Positions 1 through 5,250 of a stretch of DNA of 5,250 nt are shown piece by piece. The notes under the pieces are model-generated. The model was not told the DNA's origin and ran no database searches. It saw only the letters and a program-made list of their open reading frames with translations. This DNA is from Bacteroidota bacterium. Lineage in GTDB: Bacteria; Zhuqueibacterota; Zhuqueibacteria; Zhuqueibacterales; Geothermadaptataceae. The position numbers and the translations under genes were made by a program. Where the stretch lies: the NCBI GenBank assembly GCA_011375275.1, contig DRLW01000241.1:1-5250 (forward strand). The letters run 5' to 3'. Each line of letters starts with the position of its first letter. Position 1 is the first letter of the stretch.

Positions 1-151
1 CCCGCCCCCATCCGGAATCCCCCCTGCCGCAAGCGCCTGCCCGAAAAGATGAGACCCCGGCAGCGCGCTTCGCCTGGCCGGAATAACAGATGTCGATTGC
101 TGTATCAAGCACGGTTAGCTGGGTTCAGATGGATAACCCGGGCACGACGAA

Positions 152-1096
152 TTATGTTGGAATGATTCGGGAAAATTCCTCACGGCCGTTCTGCTGTGCA
201 GCGGATCGCGCTGCTTCGCGAGGGATGACCACGCGCAGCGCCCCGGGGATGACCCGAATCGGCAGATGGTCAGCATCGATACTGTCCGGCTCGCCATCGA
301 CATGAAAACGAATCGGGCCGGGCATGCGCACCTCCGCCTGTTTCACCCTGTGGTAATGAAAATCCGGATCGCGATCAAGGGTACCGCGGAACAGCCTGTG
401 GGCAACGACGAGCTGGTGGATGCGGCTGACATTTCCGGCCAGACACAGGTCGAGATAGCCGTCATCAAACCGGGCCTGCGGCGCGATGATGGCGCCGTTG
501 CCGAACTGGTTGGTATTGGCAAAGGTGGCCAGAAACAGACGTTTTTCGGACGTTTCCCTGCCGTCAAAGCGAAGCGTACACTGCTGCGGTTGAAAACGCA
601 ACCACTCGCGCAAGACCAGCGCGGTGTATGCTGCCGGGCCACGTACGCGGGCAAACTCAAACTTCTCGCTGATCGCGGCGTCGAACCCTATGCCACAAAC
701 GGCACAAAAATACCGATGCCCGGCCTGGCCGACATCGGCACGCACGATCTCGCCATCGAAAGCAACCTGCAGGGCATCGCGCATGCGCAGCGGCAGCCCG
801 AGGGCCCTGGCAAAACCATTGCCCGAACCACGCGGGATGATGCCCATGCAGCCCTCTGTTCCAACCAGTGCAGAGGCCACTTCGTTGACAGTACCATCCC
901 CGCCGACAGCAACGACGACATCAAACCCTTTTTCGAGAGCGAGGCGGGCAAAATGCCCGGCATCACCATGGCCGCGGGTGGTGTAGATCACATAACGGCG
1001 CCCTTTGCCTGACGCGTGAATTTCGCGTTCCAGCTTTGCAGCATTTCGATGGACACCGGAAACAGGATTAATGATAAAAGCCAGAGACTTCAGCAT
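152..1096 (-). CDS. Diacylglycerol kinase-family lipid kinase (YegS/BmrU/DgkB-like)
   Basis: Predicted soluble or membrane-associated kinase that phosphorylates a lipid hydroxyl (diacylglycerol or a related lipid) with ATP. Numbering from the ATG at 1096 (314 aa): an N-terminal 'NPVSG' nucleotide-binding loop at 10-14, the hallmark 'VGGDGTVNEV' at 64-73, 'PRGSGNGFAR' at 88-97, 'GIGFDA' at 135-140, 'DDGYLDL' at 211-217 and 'HVDGEP' at 265-270. These fall in the order expected for a DAGK catalytic domain followed by the YegS-type beta-sandwich C-terminal domain, and the length matches the roughly 300-aa family. An in-frame TTG two codons earlier (1102) is possible; ATG is preferred, though neither has a clear Shine-Dalgarno. 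The gene lies about 115 nt after the anti-sigma gene, so it may be co-transcribed or use its own promoter. The exact lipid substrate cannot be read from sequence. The last 20 or so residues are polar and probably a disordered tail. Confidence 0.93.
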   Translation of the reverse strand: MLKSLAFIINPVSGVHRNAAKLEREIHASGKGRRYVIYTTRGHGDAGHFARLALEKGFDVVVAVGGDGTVNEVASALVGTEGCMGIIPRGSGNGFARALGLPLRMRDALQVAFDGEIVRADVGQAGHRYFCAVCGIGFDAAISEKFEFARVRGPAAYTALVLREWLRFQPQQCTLRFDGRETSEKRLFLATFANTNQFGNGAIIAPQARFDDGYLDLCLAGNVSRIHQLVVAHRLFRGTLDRDPDFHYHRVKQAEVRMPGPIRFHVDGEPDSIDADHLPIRVIPGALRVVIPREAARSAAQQNGREEFSRIIPT

Positions 1097-1146
1097 CGAC
1101 AAACCACATTTTTTCTACCACACCTTCACAACAGAAACGAGTGGAG

Positions 1147-1175
1147 AAAGTACCAATTTTTTTCATGTGGTTCAA
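1147..1175 (-). promoter_or_regulatory. Possible sigma-70-type promoter for the lipid kinase
   Basis: On the minus strand, TTGAAC (1175-1170) is followed after 17 nt by TACTTT (1152-1147). The -35 shares TTGA with the consensus and the spacing is ideal, but the -10 matches only 3 of 6 positions. It lies about 50 nt upstream of the kinase start in an otherwise empty AT-rich gap. Weak evidence; the gap may simply be read through from the anti-sigma gene. Confidence 0.25.
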
Positions 1176-1212
1176 CGATTTCTGCCGGCTCTGGCTGAAA
1201 AGGCAACCCGTA

Positions 1213-1860
1213 TCAGATAACTTCGAAACCCTCGACCTCGATATACTTCTGGTCTTGTAAACGATAACCGCGGACACGTATTTTTTTGTTGAGTACGTTC
1301 TGGTTGTTGATCAGGTCAATCCCCTGCTCTGTCTGCAGAAAACTCCAGATCAACCCGTCTTTCGTACGCAGGGCAGTCCGGTGTGCGCCCGGGTGTGGAT
1401 GATGTCCCTCATGGTTTTTCTGCTTGAGCAGCTCACAGTCTATGCACACTGCCGAACCTTCCATCACGATCCACTCGCCCTGCCCGGCGCGATGCGGCGA
1501 ACTGAGCCCGCCTGAGCGCAGATAGGGCATGCCGGCCACGATGATCAGCAGCGTCAGGGCAAAAGCGCTTTTGAGTTTGTACGCGGAAAACACCTGCTGC
1601 AAAGCTTTGAGAAAGCCCGGAGCAGCCGCCGCAGCTTCTGAAATCCGGCGGCGGATATTTTGCCGCAGGTGCACGGGCGTGACCGCCATGCGCACATTTT
1701 CACGCACCGCCTCCTTGACGGCCCGTTCCTGCCGGTACAGTTCTGAACAGGTTGCGCACTGTTCGAGATGACCGGCGACGTCTTGCTGCTGGTCTGCAGG
1801 AAGCTCCTCATCGATGAATCCTGTAATCAGCGGCTGTATGGTTTCACATTTTTTTCCCAT
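1213..1860 (-). CDS. Membrane-bound ZAS-type anti-sigma factor with extracytoplasmic Cys/His-rich domain
   Basis: Predicted to hold the ECF sigma factor encoded immediately upstream inactive at the membrane and release it on a signal. Residues 1-75 form a zinc-binding anti-sigma (ZAS/zf-HC2) domain: Cys5, then 'HLEQCATC' at 31-38 gives H31-x3-C35-x2-C38, the C...HxxxCxxC pattern of RsrA, ChrR and RseA-like proteins. A single hydrophobic segment at about 98-114 should span the inner membrane. Residues 115-215 would lie outside: they hold a CxxC at 139-142 ('CIDC'), a histidine cluster (H150, H153, H154, H156, H160) and a C-terminal stretch with 'KIRVRGYR' and 'YIEVEGFEV' that looks like a small OB-fold-type beta barrel (inference). 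The sigma stop and this ATG are 9 nt apart, and the Shine-Dalgarno GAGGA (1871-1867) overlaps the sigma stop codon, suggesting translational coupling. The 215-aa length is larger than soluble RsrA (about 100 aa). Confidence 0.88.
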   Translation of the reverse strand: MGKKCETIQPLITGFIDEELPADQQQDVAGHLEQCATCSELYRQERAVKEAVRENVRMAVTPVHLRQNIRRRISEAAAAAPGFLKALQQVFSAYKLKSAFALTLLIIVAGMPYLRSGGLSSPHRAGQGEWIVMEGSAVCIDCELLKQKNHEGHHPHPGAHRTALRTKDGLIWSFLQTEQGIDLINNQNVLNKKIRVRGYRLQDQKYIEVEGFEVI

Positions 1861-1869
1861 GTCTCATCC

Positions 1870-2502
1870 TCATTCTGCCTGTCGCCGTTTGATAAAACCC
1901 TCTTTAGCAGCATACTCTTCCAAAATTTTTTGCAAAATCTTCCGCGCCCGCGACAAGCGGGACATCACTGTGCCGATCGGCGTACCGATGATATCGGCAA
2001 TTTCCTTATATGAAAAACCGTGGATATCGCACAACACAACCACGAGGCGAAAATCATCCGTCAGCCGGTCCAGCGCTTCGGTAATCTGGTCATCAAACAG
2101 CTTGCGGTAGAGCTCGGGGTTAAAGCTGCGCGGCGAAGATTCTTTGACGTGATTATCGGTTTTCTCTTCCTCCGGCAGCGCATAGGAGACTTTGTCGAAA
2201 TCGACGCGCTGGGGCTGGCGTGTTTTTTTGCGGTAACTGTTGATGAACGTATTGGTCAAAATTTTGAACAGCCAGGCCTTAAAATTGGTGCCCGGTTCAA
2301 ACTTATCAAAAAACCGGAAGGCACGCATATAGGTATCCTGCACGAGGTCTTCTGCATCCTGCTCATTTCTTGCCAGGCGCAACGCTGTACTGTAGATGGC
2401 ATCCATATGCTCAAAGGCGATGCGTGAAAACTCCTGTTCTCGGGTATTGACGGAGGACATAGCGGTTTCCTGTAGCTTAATTGGCATCACACCGATGGAC
2501 AT
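1870..2502 (-). CDS. ECF RNA polymerase sigma factor, SigR/SigH-like
   Basis: Alternative sigma factor that directs RNA polymerase to stress promoters. Numbered from the ATG at 2502 (210 aa): region 2 at about 27-95 contains 'DAEDLVQDTY' (49-58), the core-binding motif, and 'GTNFKAWLFKILTNTFINSY' (71-90), which binds the -10. A charged linker (about 96-136) leads to region 4 (137-198), with helix-turn-helix 'YKEIADIIGTPIGTVMSRL' (165-183) for the -35. The 'FEPGTN.KAWL..ILTNTFIN.YRKK..QPQR' and 'GTPIGTVMSRL' stretches closely resemble Streptomyces SigR and Mycobacterium SigH, regulators of thiol-oxidative stress; function here is inferred. In-frame ATGs exist at 2544, 2532, 2520, 2502, 2487 and 2460. 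I chose 2502 because GAGGAG (2513-2508) sits 5 nt upstream; 2520 (GGAG), 2460 (AGGA) and the longest, 2544 (224 aa), remain possible. The sigma and anti-sigma genes form an operon. Confidence 0.93.
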   Translation of the reverse strand: MSIGVMPIKLQETAMSSVNTREQEFSRIAFEHMDAIYSTALRLARNEQDAEDLVQDTYMRAFRFFDKFEPGTNFKAWLFKILTNTFINSYRKKTRQPQRVDFDKVSYALPEEEKTDNHVKESSPRSFNPELYRKLFDDQITEALDRLTDDFRLVVVLCDIHGFSYKEIADIIGTPIGTVMSRLSRARKILQKILEEYAAKEGFIKRRQAE

Positions 2503-2507
2503 CGTCG

Positions 2508-2513
2508 CTCCTC
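2508..2513 (-). promoter_or_regulatory. Ribosome binding site deciding the sigma-factor start
   Basis: GAGGAG on the minus strand lies 5 nt before the ATG at 2502. It is the best Shine-Dalgarno among several in-frame starts between 2544 and 2460, but not the only usable one (GGAG before 2520, AGGA before 2460). Confidence 0.5.
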
Positions 2514-2543
2514 GTAGCATATCTTTCTCCATGTTTTCGTTCA

Positions 2544-2559
2544 TCCCGGTTTTCCCGGT
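2544..2559. repeat. Short direct repeat in the sigma-gene leader
   Basis: The 7-mer ACCGGGA (minus strand) occurs twice, at 2559-2553 and 2550-2544, with 2 nt between (9-nt period, roughly one helical turn). It lies between the predicted ECF promoter and the sigma reading frame, touching the earliest possible ATG. It could be an operator or an accident; there is no independent support. Confidence 0.3.
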
Positions 2560-2571
2560 TCATGGATGAAA

Positions 2572-2597
2572 AACAGGCCACTGAACGACTTTATTCC
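2572..2597 (-). promoter_or_regulatory. Candidate SigR/SigH-type ECF promoter for the sigma/anti-sigma operon
   Basis: Minus-strand GGAAT (2597-2593) is followed after exactly 18 nt by GTT (2574-2572). This is the published consensus for Streptomyces SigR and close to that of mycobacterial SigH (GGAAT/C, 18-19 nt, GTT). Transcription would start near 2565, about 20 nt before the first possible ATG and about 60 nt before the preferred one. As the downstream gene encodes a SigR-like sigma factor, this fits autoregulation. It is a pattern match only, but under equal base frequencies GGAAT-N18/19-GTT is expected about once per 33,000 positions. Confidence 0.55.
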
Positions 2598-2622
2598 CGG
2601 CGTGGAGTTTTTCGATTTTCTC

Positions 2623-2637
2623 TGCCTGGTACAGGCA
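2623..2637. repeat. Perfect short inverted repeat after the lipoprotein gene
   Basis: TGCCTG and CAGGCA form a perfect 6-bp stem around a 3-nt spacer, directly abutting the lipoprotein stop codon. On the minus strand it is followed by an A-rich tract, not a T tract, so it is not a typical intrinsic terminator. It might be an mRNA 3'-end hairpin, or a palindromic operator about 25 nt upstream of the ECF -35 element. Confidence 0.3.
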
Positions 2638-3201
2638 TCACAGATTTGATTCGTCAACCCAATGCCGGATGCGCAGTTTGCCGTCCGGATTGCGAACCAG
2701 GGTGAGTATGGCAGACCCCTGCAGGATGACATTCAGCTCCCTGCCGACCAGTCTGAGACGAAAATTTCTCAGCACAGTCAGTTCACCGTCGATCTCCGGG
2801 GACTCATAGATGGTGCGCAGCCACTCTAATTCGATCGTCTCAAAAGCAGTCAGCAGGCGGCCGGTTGTTTTCAGTTCGACATCCCGGCTCCACGAGGCAA
2901 AAGCACCGGATTCGCCTATATTGGGGTCAAAATATTCGAACAGAAAGGTGCTGTCCAGCAGTTCGGCATAGAGCAATGAATCACGAAAAGTATAGGCGTA
3001 GGCAAAATTCTGAAAGAGATCGGCAGGTGTTTTCTGCCCGGTAATGAACGTCAGGCCGGAGGAATCTTCATCGAGCTTCGGGGCAAAGGGGTTCGTACAC
3101 ATTGTGAGGGCCAGGGCGGACAAACAACAGGCAAACACCATCGCCGGCCGGCGCCGGCCTGTCCGCGCAACAGCATGATCCACTCGTGTGGCTGTTCTCA
3201 C
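2638..3201 (-). CDS. Putative secreted lipoprotein with an NTF2-like appearance
   Basis: I do not recognise a named gene. From the GTG at 3201 the product is 187 aa. It has a basic n-region (residues 1-20, including 'RTGRRR'), a hydrophobic core at about 21-33 and a candidate lipobox 'LTMC' with Cys35 as the lipidated residue. Met at -1 is unusual (Gly, Ala or Ser are normal). The mature protein starts C-TNPFAP, acidic and polar, then 'TPADLFQNFAYAYTFRDS' (58-75) and 'LLDSTFLFEYFDP' (81-93). This helix-then-sheet opening, with C-terminal strands ('NFRLRL', 'GSAILTLVR', 'KLRIRHWVDE'), resembles NTF2/SnoaL-like folds; that is inference. The start is fixed by AGGGAGG (3213-3207), 5 nt before the GTG. 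The longer frame opening at 3336 would abut the tonB terminator and spoil the signal peptide. It lies between the Ton operon and the sigma operon; envelope function is likely, role unknown. Confidence 0.75.
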   Translation of the reverse strand: MRTATRVDHAVARTGRRRPAMVFACCLSALALTMCTNPFAPKLDEDSSGLTFITGQKTPADLFQNFAYAYTFRDSLLYAELLDSTFLFEYFDPNIGESGAFASWSRDVELKTTGRLLTAFETIELEWLRTIYESPEIDGELTVLRNFRLRLVGRELNVILQGSAILTLVRNPDGKLRIRHWVDESNL

Positions 3202-3206
3202 TTTCG

Positions 3207-3213
3207 CCTCCCT
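3207..3213 (-). promoter_or_regulatory. Strong ribosome binding site setting a GTG start
   Basis: AGGGAGG on the minus strand ends 5 nt before the in-frame GTG at 3201. It is far better than anything before the other in-frame candidates (GTG at 3183, ATG at 3141, or the far upstream start at 3336). Confidence 0.75.
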
Positions 3214-3334
3214 GATGAGCCGATTGCCTGCCGTACAGCGAAAACCCGACTCTTCCTTCGGTGCAGAACGGTGGCAGCCCCCATGCAACCAGTGCCTGGA
3301 TACAACAGGTGATAAATTTCCGACGAAATCAGAC

Positions 3335-3368
3335 AAAAAAAGCGACGCAGGAGTGTGCGTCGCTTTTT
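3335..3368 (-). terminator. Intrinsic terminator of the Ton operon
   Basis: AGCGACGCA (3341-3349) and TGCGTCGCT (3356-3364) form a perfect 9-bp GC-rich stem with a 6-nt loop. Flanking A and T runs extend the pairing to 13 bp. In the minus direction the hairpin ends in seven T residues (3341-3335), 27 nt after the tonB stop. It also has five T residues in the plus direction, so it could act both ways, although no plus-strand gene needs it. Confidence 0.92.
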
Positions 3369-3395
3369 CTGAGTACTGTATGTTTCACTTCACGC

Positions 3396-4034
3396 TTACT
3401 TCAGCTTGAAAACAACCGGGAAACCAACCCAGACTTTCACTGGCTTGTCCCGTTGTTTGGCCGGGCGCCAGCGTACGCTCTTCAGAGCGTTGATAGCAGC
3501 CTGGTCCATTCCGGCATGCCCGAGGGACTTCAGTACCTTGGCATCGACGACACGGCCCCTTTCATCAACGAGGATGTTGACGATGACCTTGCCTTCGATA
3601 CCGGCCTTGCGGGCGATCTCGGGATATTTCAGCTTGCGCTGAATGGCAGCGATACCGCCGATCGGCTGCGGCGCTTCGTCATAAGCGACAAAGACGTTCG
3701 AGCTTTCATCTTCCGGCGGGGCATCCGGCGGTGGCGGGATATCGTCAAAATCGATTTCTGTTTCATCGATGGTTTCATCTTCCGGAACATCCTCATCCTC
3801 AGTAGGGATCGGGATGGAAGGGCGAGCCGGAGGCGGCGGCCGTTTAATTTGCTCCGTCGGCGGAATTTCTTCGACCTCGATGAGCTGATCGGGAATTTCC
3901 ACGTTTTCAGGATGCATCTCTACCTGGCGAAATGCCATGAACAACAGCAGGATAAAAGCCAGGGCAGAGATCGTCCCGATCTCGATCAATTTCCGATAGT
4001 TCCGTCGAAGGTCAGCTTCAGGATTTTTCTTCAT
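3396..4034 (-). CDS. tonB: TonB-family energy transducer
   Basis: Periplasm-spanning protein that passes proton-motive-force energy from the ExbB/ExbD motor to outer-membrane TonB-dependent transporters. In 212 aa: a basic cytoplasmic N-terminus (1-18), one membrane anchor (about 19-36), a proline-rich and strongly acidic linker (about 57-108, with 'KRPPPPARPSIPIP' at 64-77 followed by an Asp/Glu run), and a TonB C-terminal domain (about 125-212) with 'KYPEIARKAGIEGKVIVNIL' at 136-155, 'DERGRVVDAKVLKSLG' at 157-172 and the closing strand 'VWVGFPVVFKLK'. GAGG lies 4 nt before the ATG. It is the last gene of the operon (20 nt after exbD), followed by a terminator. The linker is shorter and more acidic than the Pro-Lys/Pro-Glu rod of E. 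coli TonB. The substrate of the partner transporter is not encoded here. Confidence 0.93.
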   Translation of the reverse strand: MKKNPEADLRRNYRKLIEIGTISALAFILLLFMAFRQVEMHPENVEIPDQLIEVEEIPPTEQIKRPPPPARPSIPIPTEDEDVPEDETIDETEIDFDDIPPPPDAPPEDESSNVFVAYDEAPQPIGGIAAIQRKLKYPEIARKAGIEGKVIVNILVDERGRVVDAKVLKSLGHAGMDQAAINALKSVRWRPAKQRDKPVKVWVGFPVVFKLK

Positions 4035-4054
4035 GTGACCTCACCCAATTTGGT

Positions 4055-4468
4055 TTAGCTTGCAGGTTTTGCTGAATAGTTAACTGAGAGGCAGTCGGCC
4101 TTCCGCAATTCTTCCTGAACATCGGACAGCAGCCCCATCTTGACCTTGCGGTCAACCCTGAGAGAGGTAACTCGCGTCGGGTTAACCGGGTTGTTTCTCT
4201 TTGCCCACATGATTTCAAAAATCTGCGGCACATCGACGATTTTGTCATCGATGGAGATGTTCGATGTTCTGTCAATCCAGATGTATGCGACATCACGCTT
4301 GCCCGGCAGCTTTGTGATCTGCTTCGCTTCCGGCAACGTCACCTGCAATCCGGTAAATTCCTTGAATACCGTCGTTACCATGAAGAAGATCAGCAGCAGG
4401 AACACGATATCAGGCAGAGCTGATGTCGGGATTGTTGCCTCTGCTTCGGCTTTTTTCTTGAATTCCAT
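4055..4468 (-). CDS. exbD: ExbD/TolR-family biopolymer transport protein (second ExbD)
   Basis: Subunit of the ExbB-ExbD proton-driven motor. In 137 aa: a short charged cytoplasmic N-terminus ('EFKKKAEAEATIPTSALPD'), one transmembrane helix at about 18-37 with Asp20 in the position of the essential protonatable aspartate of ExbD/TolR, then a periplasmic domain beginning 'GLQVTLPEAK' (40-49) with beta-alpha repeats as in ExbD. Start ATG has AGGG 7 nt upstream. It lies 27 nt after the first exbD and 20 nt before tonB. It is clearly a paralogue of its neighbour, not a recent copy: the N-terminal IPTS..(L).DI core is shared but the periplasmic parts differ widely. The two may form a heteromeric ExbD pair; this is inferred. 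Confidence 0.92.
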   Translation of the reverse strand: MEFKKKAEAEATIPTSALPDIVFLLLIFFMVTTVFKEFTGLQVTLPEAKQITKLPGKRDVAYIWIDRTSNISIDDKIVDVPQIFEIMWAKRNNPVNPTRVTSLRVDRKVKMGLLSDVQEELRKADCLSVNYSAKPAS

Positions 4469-4495
4469 TTGAATTCCCTGGTTTCACATCAGTGA

Positions 4496-4891
4496 TTATT
4501 TATCAGGTTCCGCGATGGAAATTCGCTTCGCTCCTCCCTGCTTAACCTGATCGAGAACCTTGACGTAAACCTCATAGTCAGTTTCCCGGTCGGTCTTGAG
4601 AGAAAAAATCAGTTTGTCGTTCTGCAGGAGCTTTTCGCGAACCACTTCGCGGATATTATAGACAGGAACCGGCTGATCATCGAACAGCACCTGGCCCTCG
4701 GCGTTGATGAGGATATTCGAAATATTCTTTTCACGAATCTTCGTTTCCTCGCCTTTGGCCGGCAGCGTCAGAGTGATTCCCTTATCCACGTCGATGGTCG
4801 TCGTGAGCAGAAAGAATACCAACACCAGGAAGGCAATATCTGCCAGAGATGATGTCGGAATCTCTGATTCACGCTTCTTCTTTTTGATCAT
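4496..4891 (-). CDS. exbD: ExbD/TolR-family biopolymer transport protein (first ExbD)
   Basis: Proton-channel partner of ExbB, anchored in the inner membrane with its domain in the periplasm. In 131 aa: a lysine-rich cytoplasmic start ('MIKKKKRESEIPTSSLADIA'), one transmembrane helix (about 16-34) bearing Asp18, the expected proton-carrying residue, then 'GITLTLPAKGE' (38-48) and a C-terminal domain ending 'GGAKRISIAEPDK'. The ATG is preceded by GGAG at 8 nt. It lies 22 nt after exbB and 27 nt before the second exbD, in one operon. Length is normal for the family (about 130-145 aa). Confidence 0.93.
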   Translation of the reverse strand: MIKKKKRESEIPTSSLADIAFLVLVFFLLTTTIDVDKGITLTLPAKGEETKIREKNISNILINAEGQVLFDDQPVPVYNIREVVREKLLQNDKLIFSLKTDRETDYEVYVKVLDQVKQGGAKRISIAEPDK

Positions 4892-4913
4892 TCGTCACGC
4901 TCCGCTGCAACGG

Positions 4914-5250
4914 TTAGTTTTTGGTCATTTGCATTTCGATAAGGGTATCGACGAACTCAGTTGAGCTTTCTTCCATATCGACGATCAGCTTGTCGATGCG
5001 CGCGATGAAAAAGTTGTGGAAAAACTGGATGATAACGGCAACGACAAGACCACCAAAGGTCGTGATCAGAGCCTGAGAAATACCACCTGCAACGATGGCC
5101 GGGCTGATGTCGTTTGCTGCGGCGATTTCTTCAAAAGCCACGATCATACCAGCAACCGTACCCATAAAGCCGAGCATGGGAGCAGCAGCCATGACAAAGG
5201 AAAGCCAGATCAGATTCTTTTCCAGGAATGCCATTTCAACGGTACCGGCA
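4914..5250 (-). CDS. exbB: ExbB/TolQ/MotA-family proton channel protein, C-terminal part
   Basis: Inner-membrane proton channel that with ExbD energises TonB. Only the last 111 residues are in the window; the frame is open to the right edge, so the Met at 5234 is internal and the true start lies outside. Visible are two long hydrophobic helices: 'WLSFVMAAAPMLGFMGTVAG' (about residues 15-34 of the visible part) and one within 'ISQALITTFGGLVVAVIIQF'. The 'APMLGFMGTVAGMI.AF' and 'GGISQALITT..GL.VA' patterns are the MotA/TolQ/ExbB domain signature. The tail 'MEESSTEFVDTLIEMQMTKN' is cytoplasmic and amphipathic. It is the first visible gene of the exbB-exbD-exbD-tonB operon. TolQ is an alternative name, but the downstream tonB favours ExbB. 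The operon promoter is beyond the edge. Confidence 0.92.
   Translation of the reverse strand, partial: AGTVEMAFLEKNLIWLSFVMAAAPMLGFMGTVAGMIVAFEEIAAANDISPAIVAGGISQALITTFGGLVVAVIIQFFHNFFIARIDKLIVDMEESSTEFVDTLIEMQMTKN

Noticed and set aside
3..86. Possible C-terminal end of a plus-strand gene entering from the left edge (27 codons, stop TAA at 84-86)
   Set aside because: The translation has a plausible composition, but it is too short to identify, and other frames on both strands are also open here. The 1-151 stretch is left unannotated.
121..139. GGGTT...AACCC inverted repeat just after the lipid kinase stop
   Set aside because: A 5-bp stem with a 9-nt loop and no T tract is too weak to call a terminator.
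266..1012. Long plus-strand open frame (248 codons) opposite the lipid kinase
   Set aside because: It lies entirely within the lipid kinase gene on the opposite strand, shows no recognisable domain, and the minus frame has all kinase motifs.
1068..1277. 69-codon minus-strand frame spanning the anti-sigma/kinase gap
   Set aside because: It overlaps the ends of both flanking genes, has no Shine-Dalgarno and resembles no protein I recognise; the central gap looks like a promoter/leader region.
3202..3336. N-terminal extension of the lipoprotein reading frame to 3336
   Set aside because: It would begin at the edge of the tonB terminator hairpin, has no Shine-Dalgarno, and puts about 45 polar residues before the signal peptide. 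The GTG at 3201 has AGGGAGG at ideal spacing.
3261..4058. Long plus-strand open frame (265 codons) opposite tonB
   Set aside because: It is the antisense of tonB, runs through the terminator hairpin, and its translation has no family resemblance.

Overview
The window (about 53% GC by eye) comes from a Gram-negative bacterium: it carries an ExbB-ExbD-ExbD-TonB energy-transduction operon and a putative outer-membrane or periplasmic lipoprotein. The style of the TonB (short acidic/proline linker, C-terminal 'VWVGFPVVFKLK'), the paired ExbDs and a lipoprotein whose mature end begins C-T-NPFAP suggest an FCB-superphylum or KSB1/Calditrichota-like lineage. That placement is recollection of family style, not a search result. 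All recognisable genes lie on the minus strand, so the window is read from right to left.

Right part (5250 to about 3335): a tightly packed Ton operon. The C-terminal half of an ExbB/TolQ/MotA-family proton channel enters from the right edge. Two ExbD paralogues and a TonB follow with gaps of only 20 to 27 nt. The operon closes with a strong intrinsic terminator 27 nt after the tonB stop.

Middle (3201 to 2638): a separate small secreted lipoprotein with an NTF2-like look. Its start is best placed at a GTG preceded by a near-perfect Shine-Dalgarno, not at the longer ORF start, which abuts the terminator.

Left-middle (about 2597 to 1213): an ECF sigma factor strongly resembling the actinobacterial SigR/SigH (thiol-stress) group, followed 9 nt later by a membrane-bound zinc-binding (ZAS) anti-sigma factor. 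A sequence matching the SigR/SigH-type promoter (GGAAT-N18-GTT) lies just upstream of the sigma gene, suggesting autoregulation. The anti-sigma factor carries an extracytoplasmic domain with a CxxC and a histidine cluster, so it has a possible metal or redox site on each side of the membrane. This is the most interesting element here.

Left part (1102 to 152): a diacylglycerol/sphingosine-kinase-type lipid kinase, either from its own weak promoter or by read-through from the sigma/anti-sigma pair. The leftmost 151 bases hold no gene I can support. No RNA genes, CRISPR arrays, insertion sequences or phage genes were seen.
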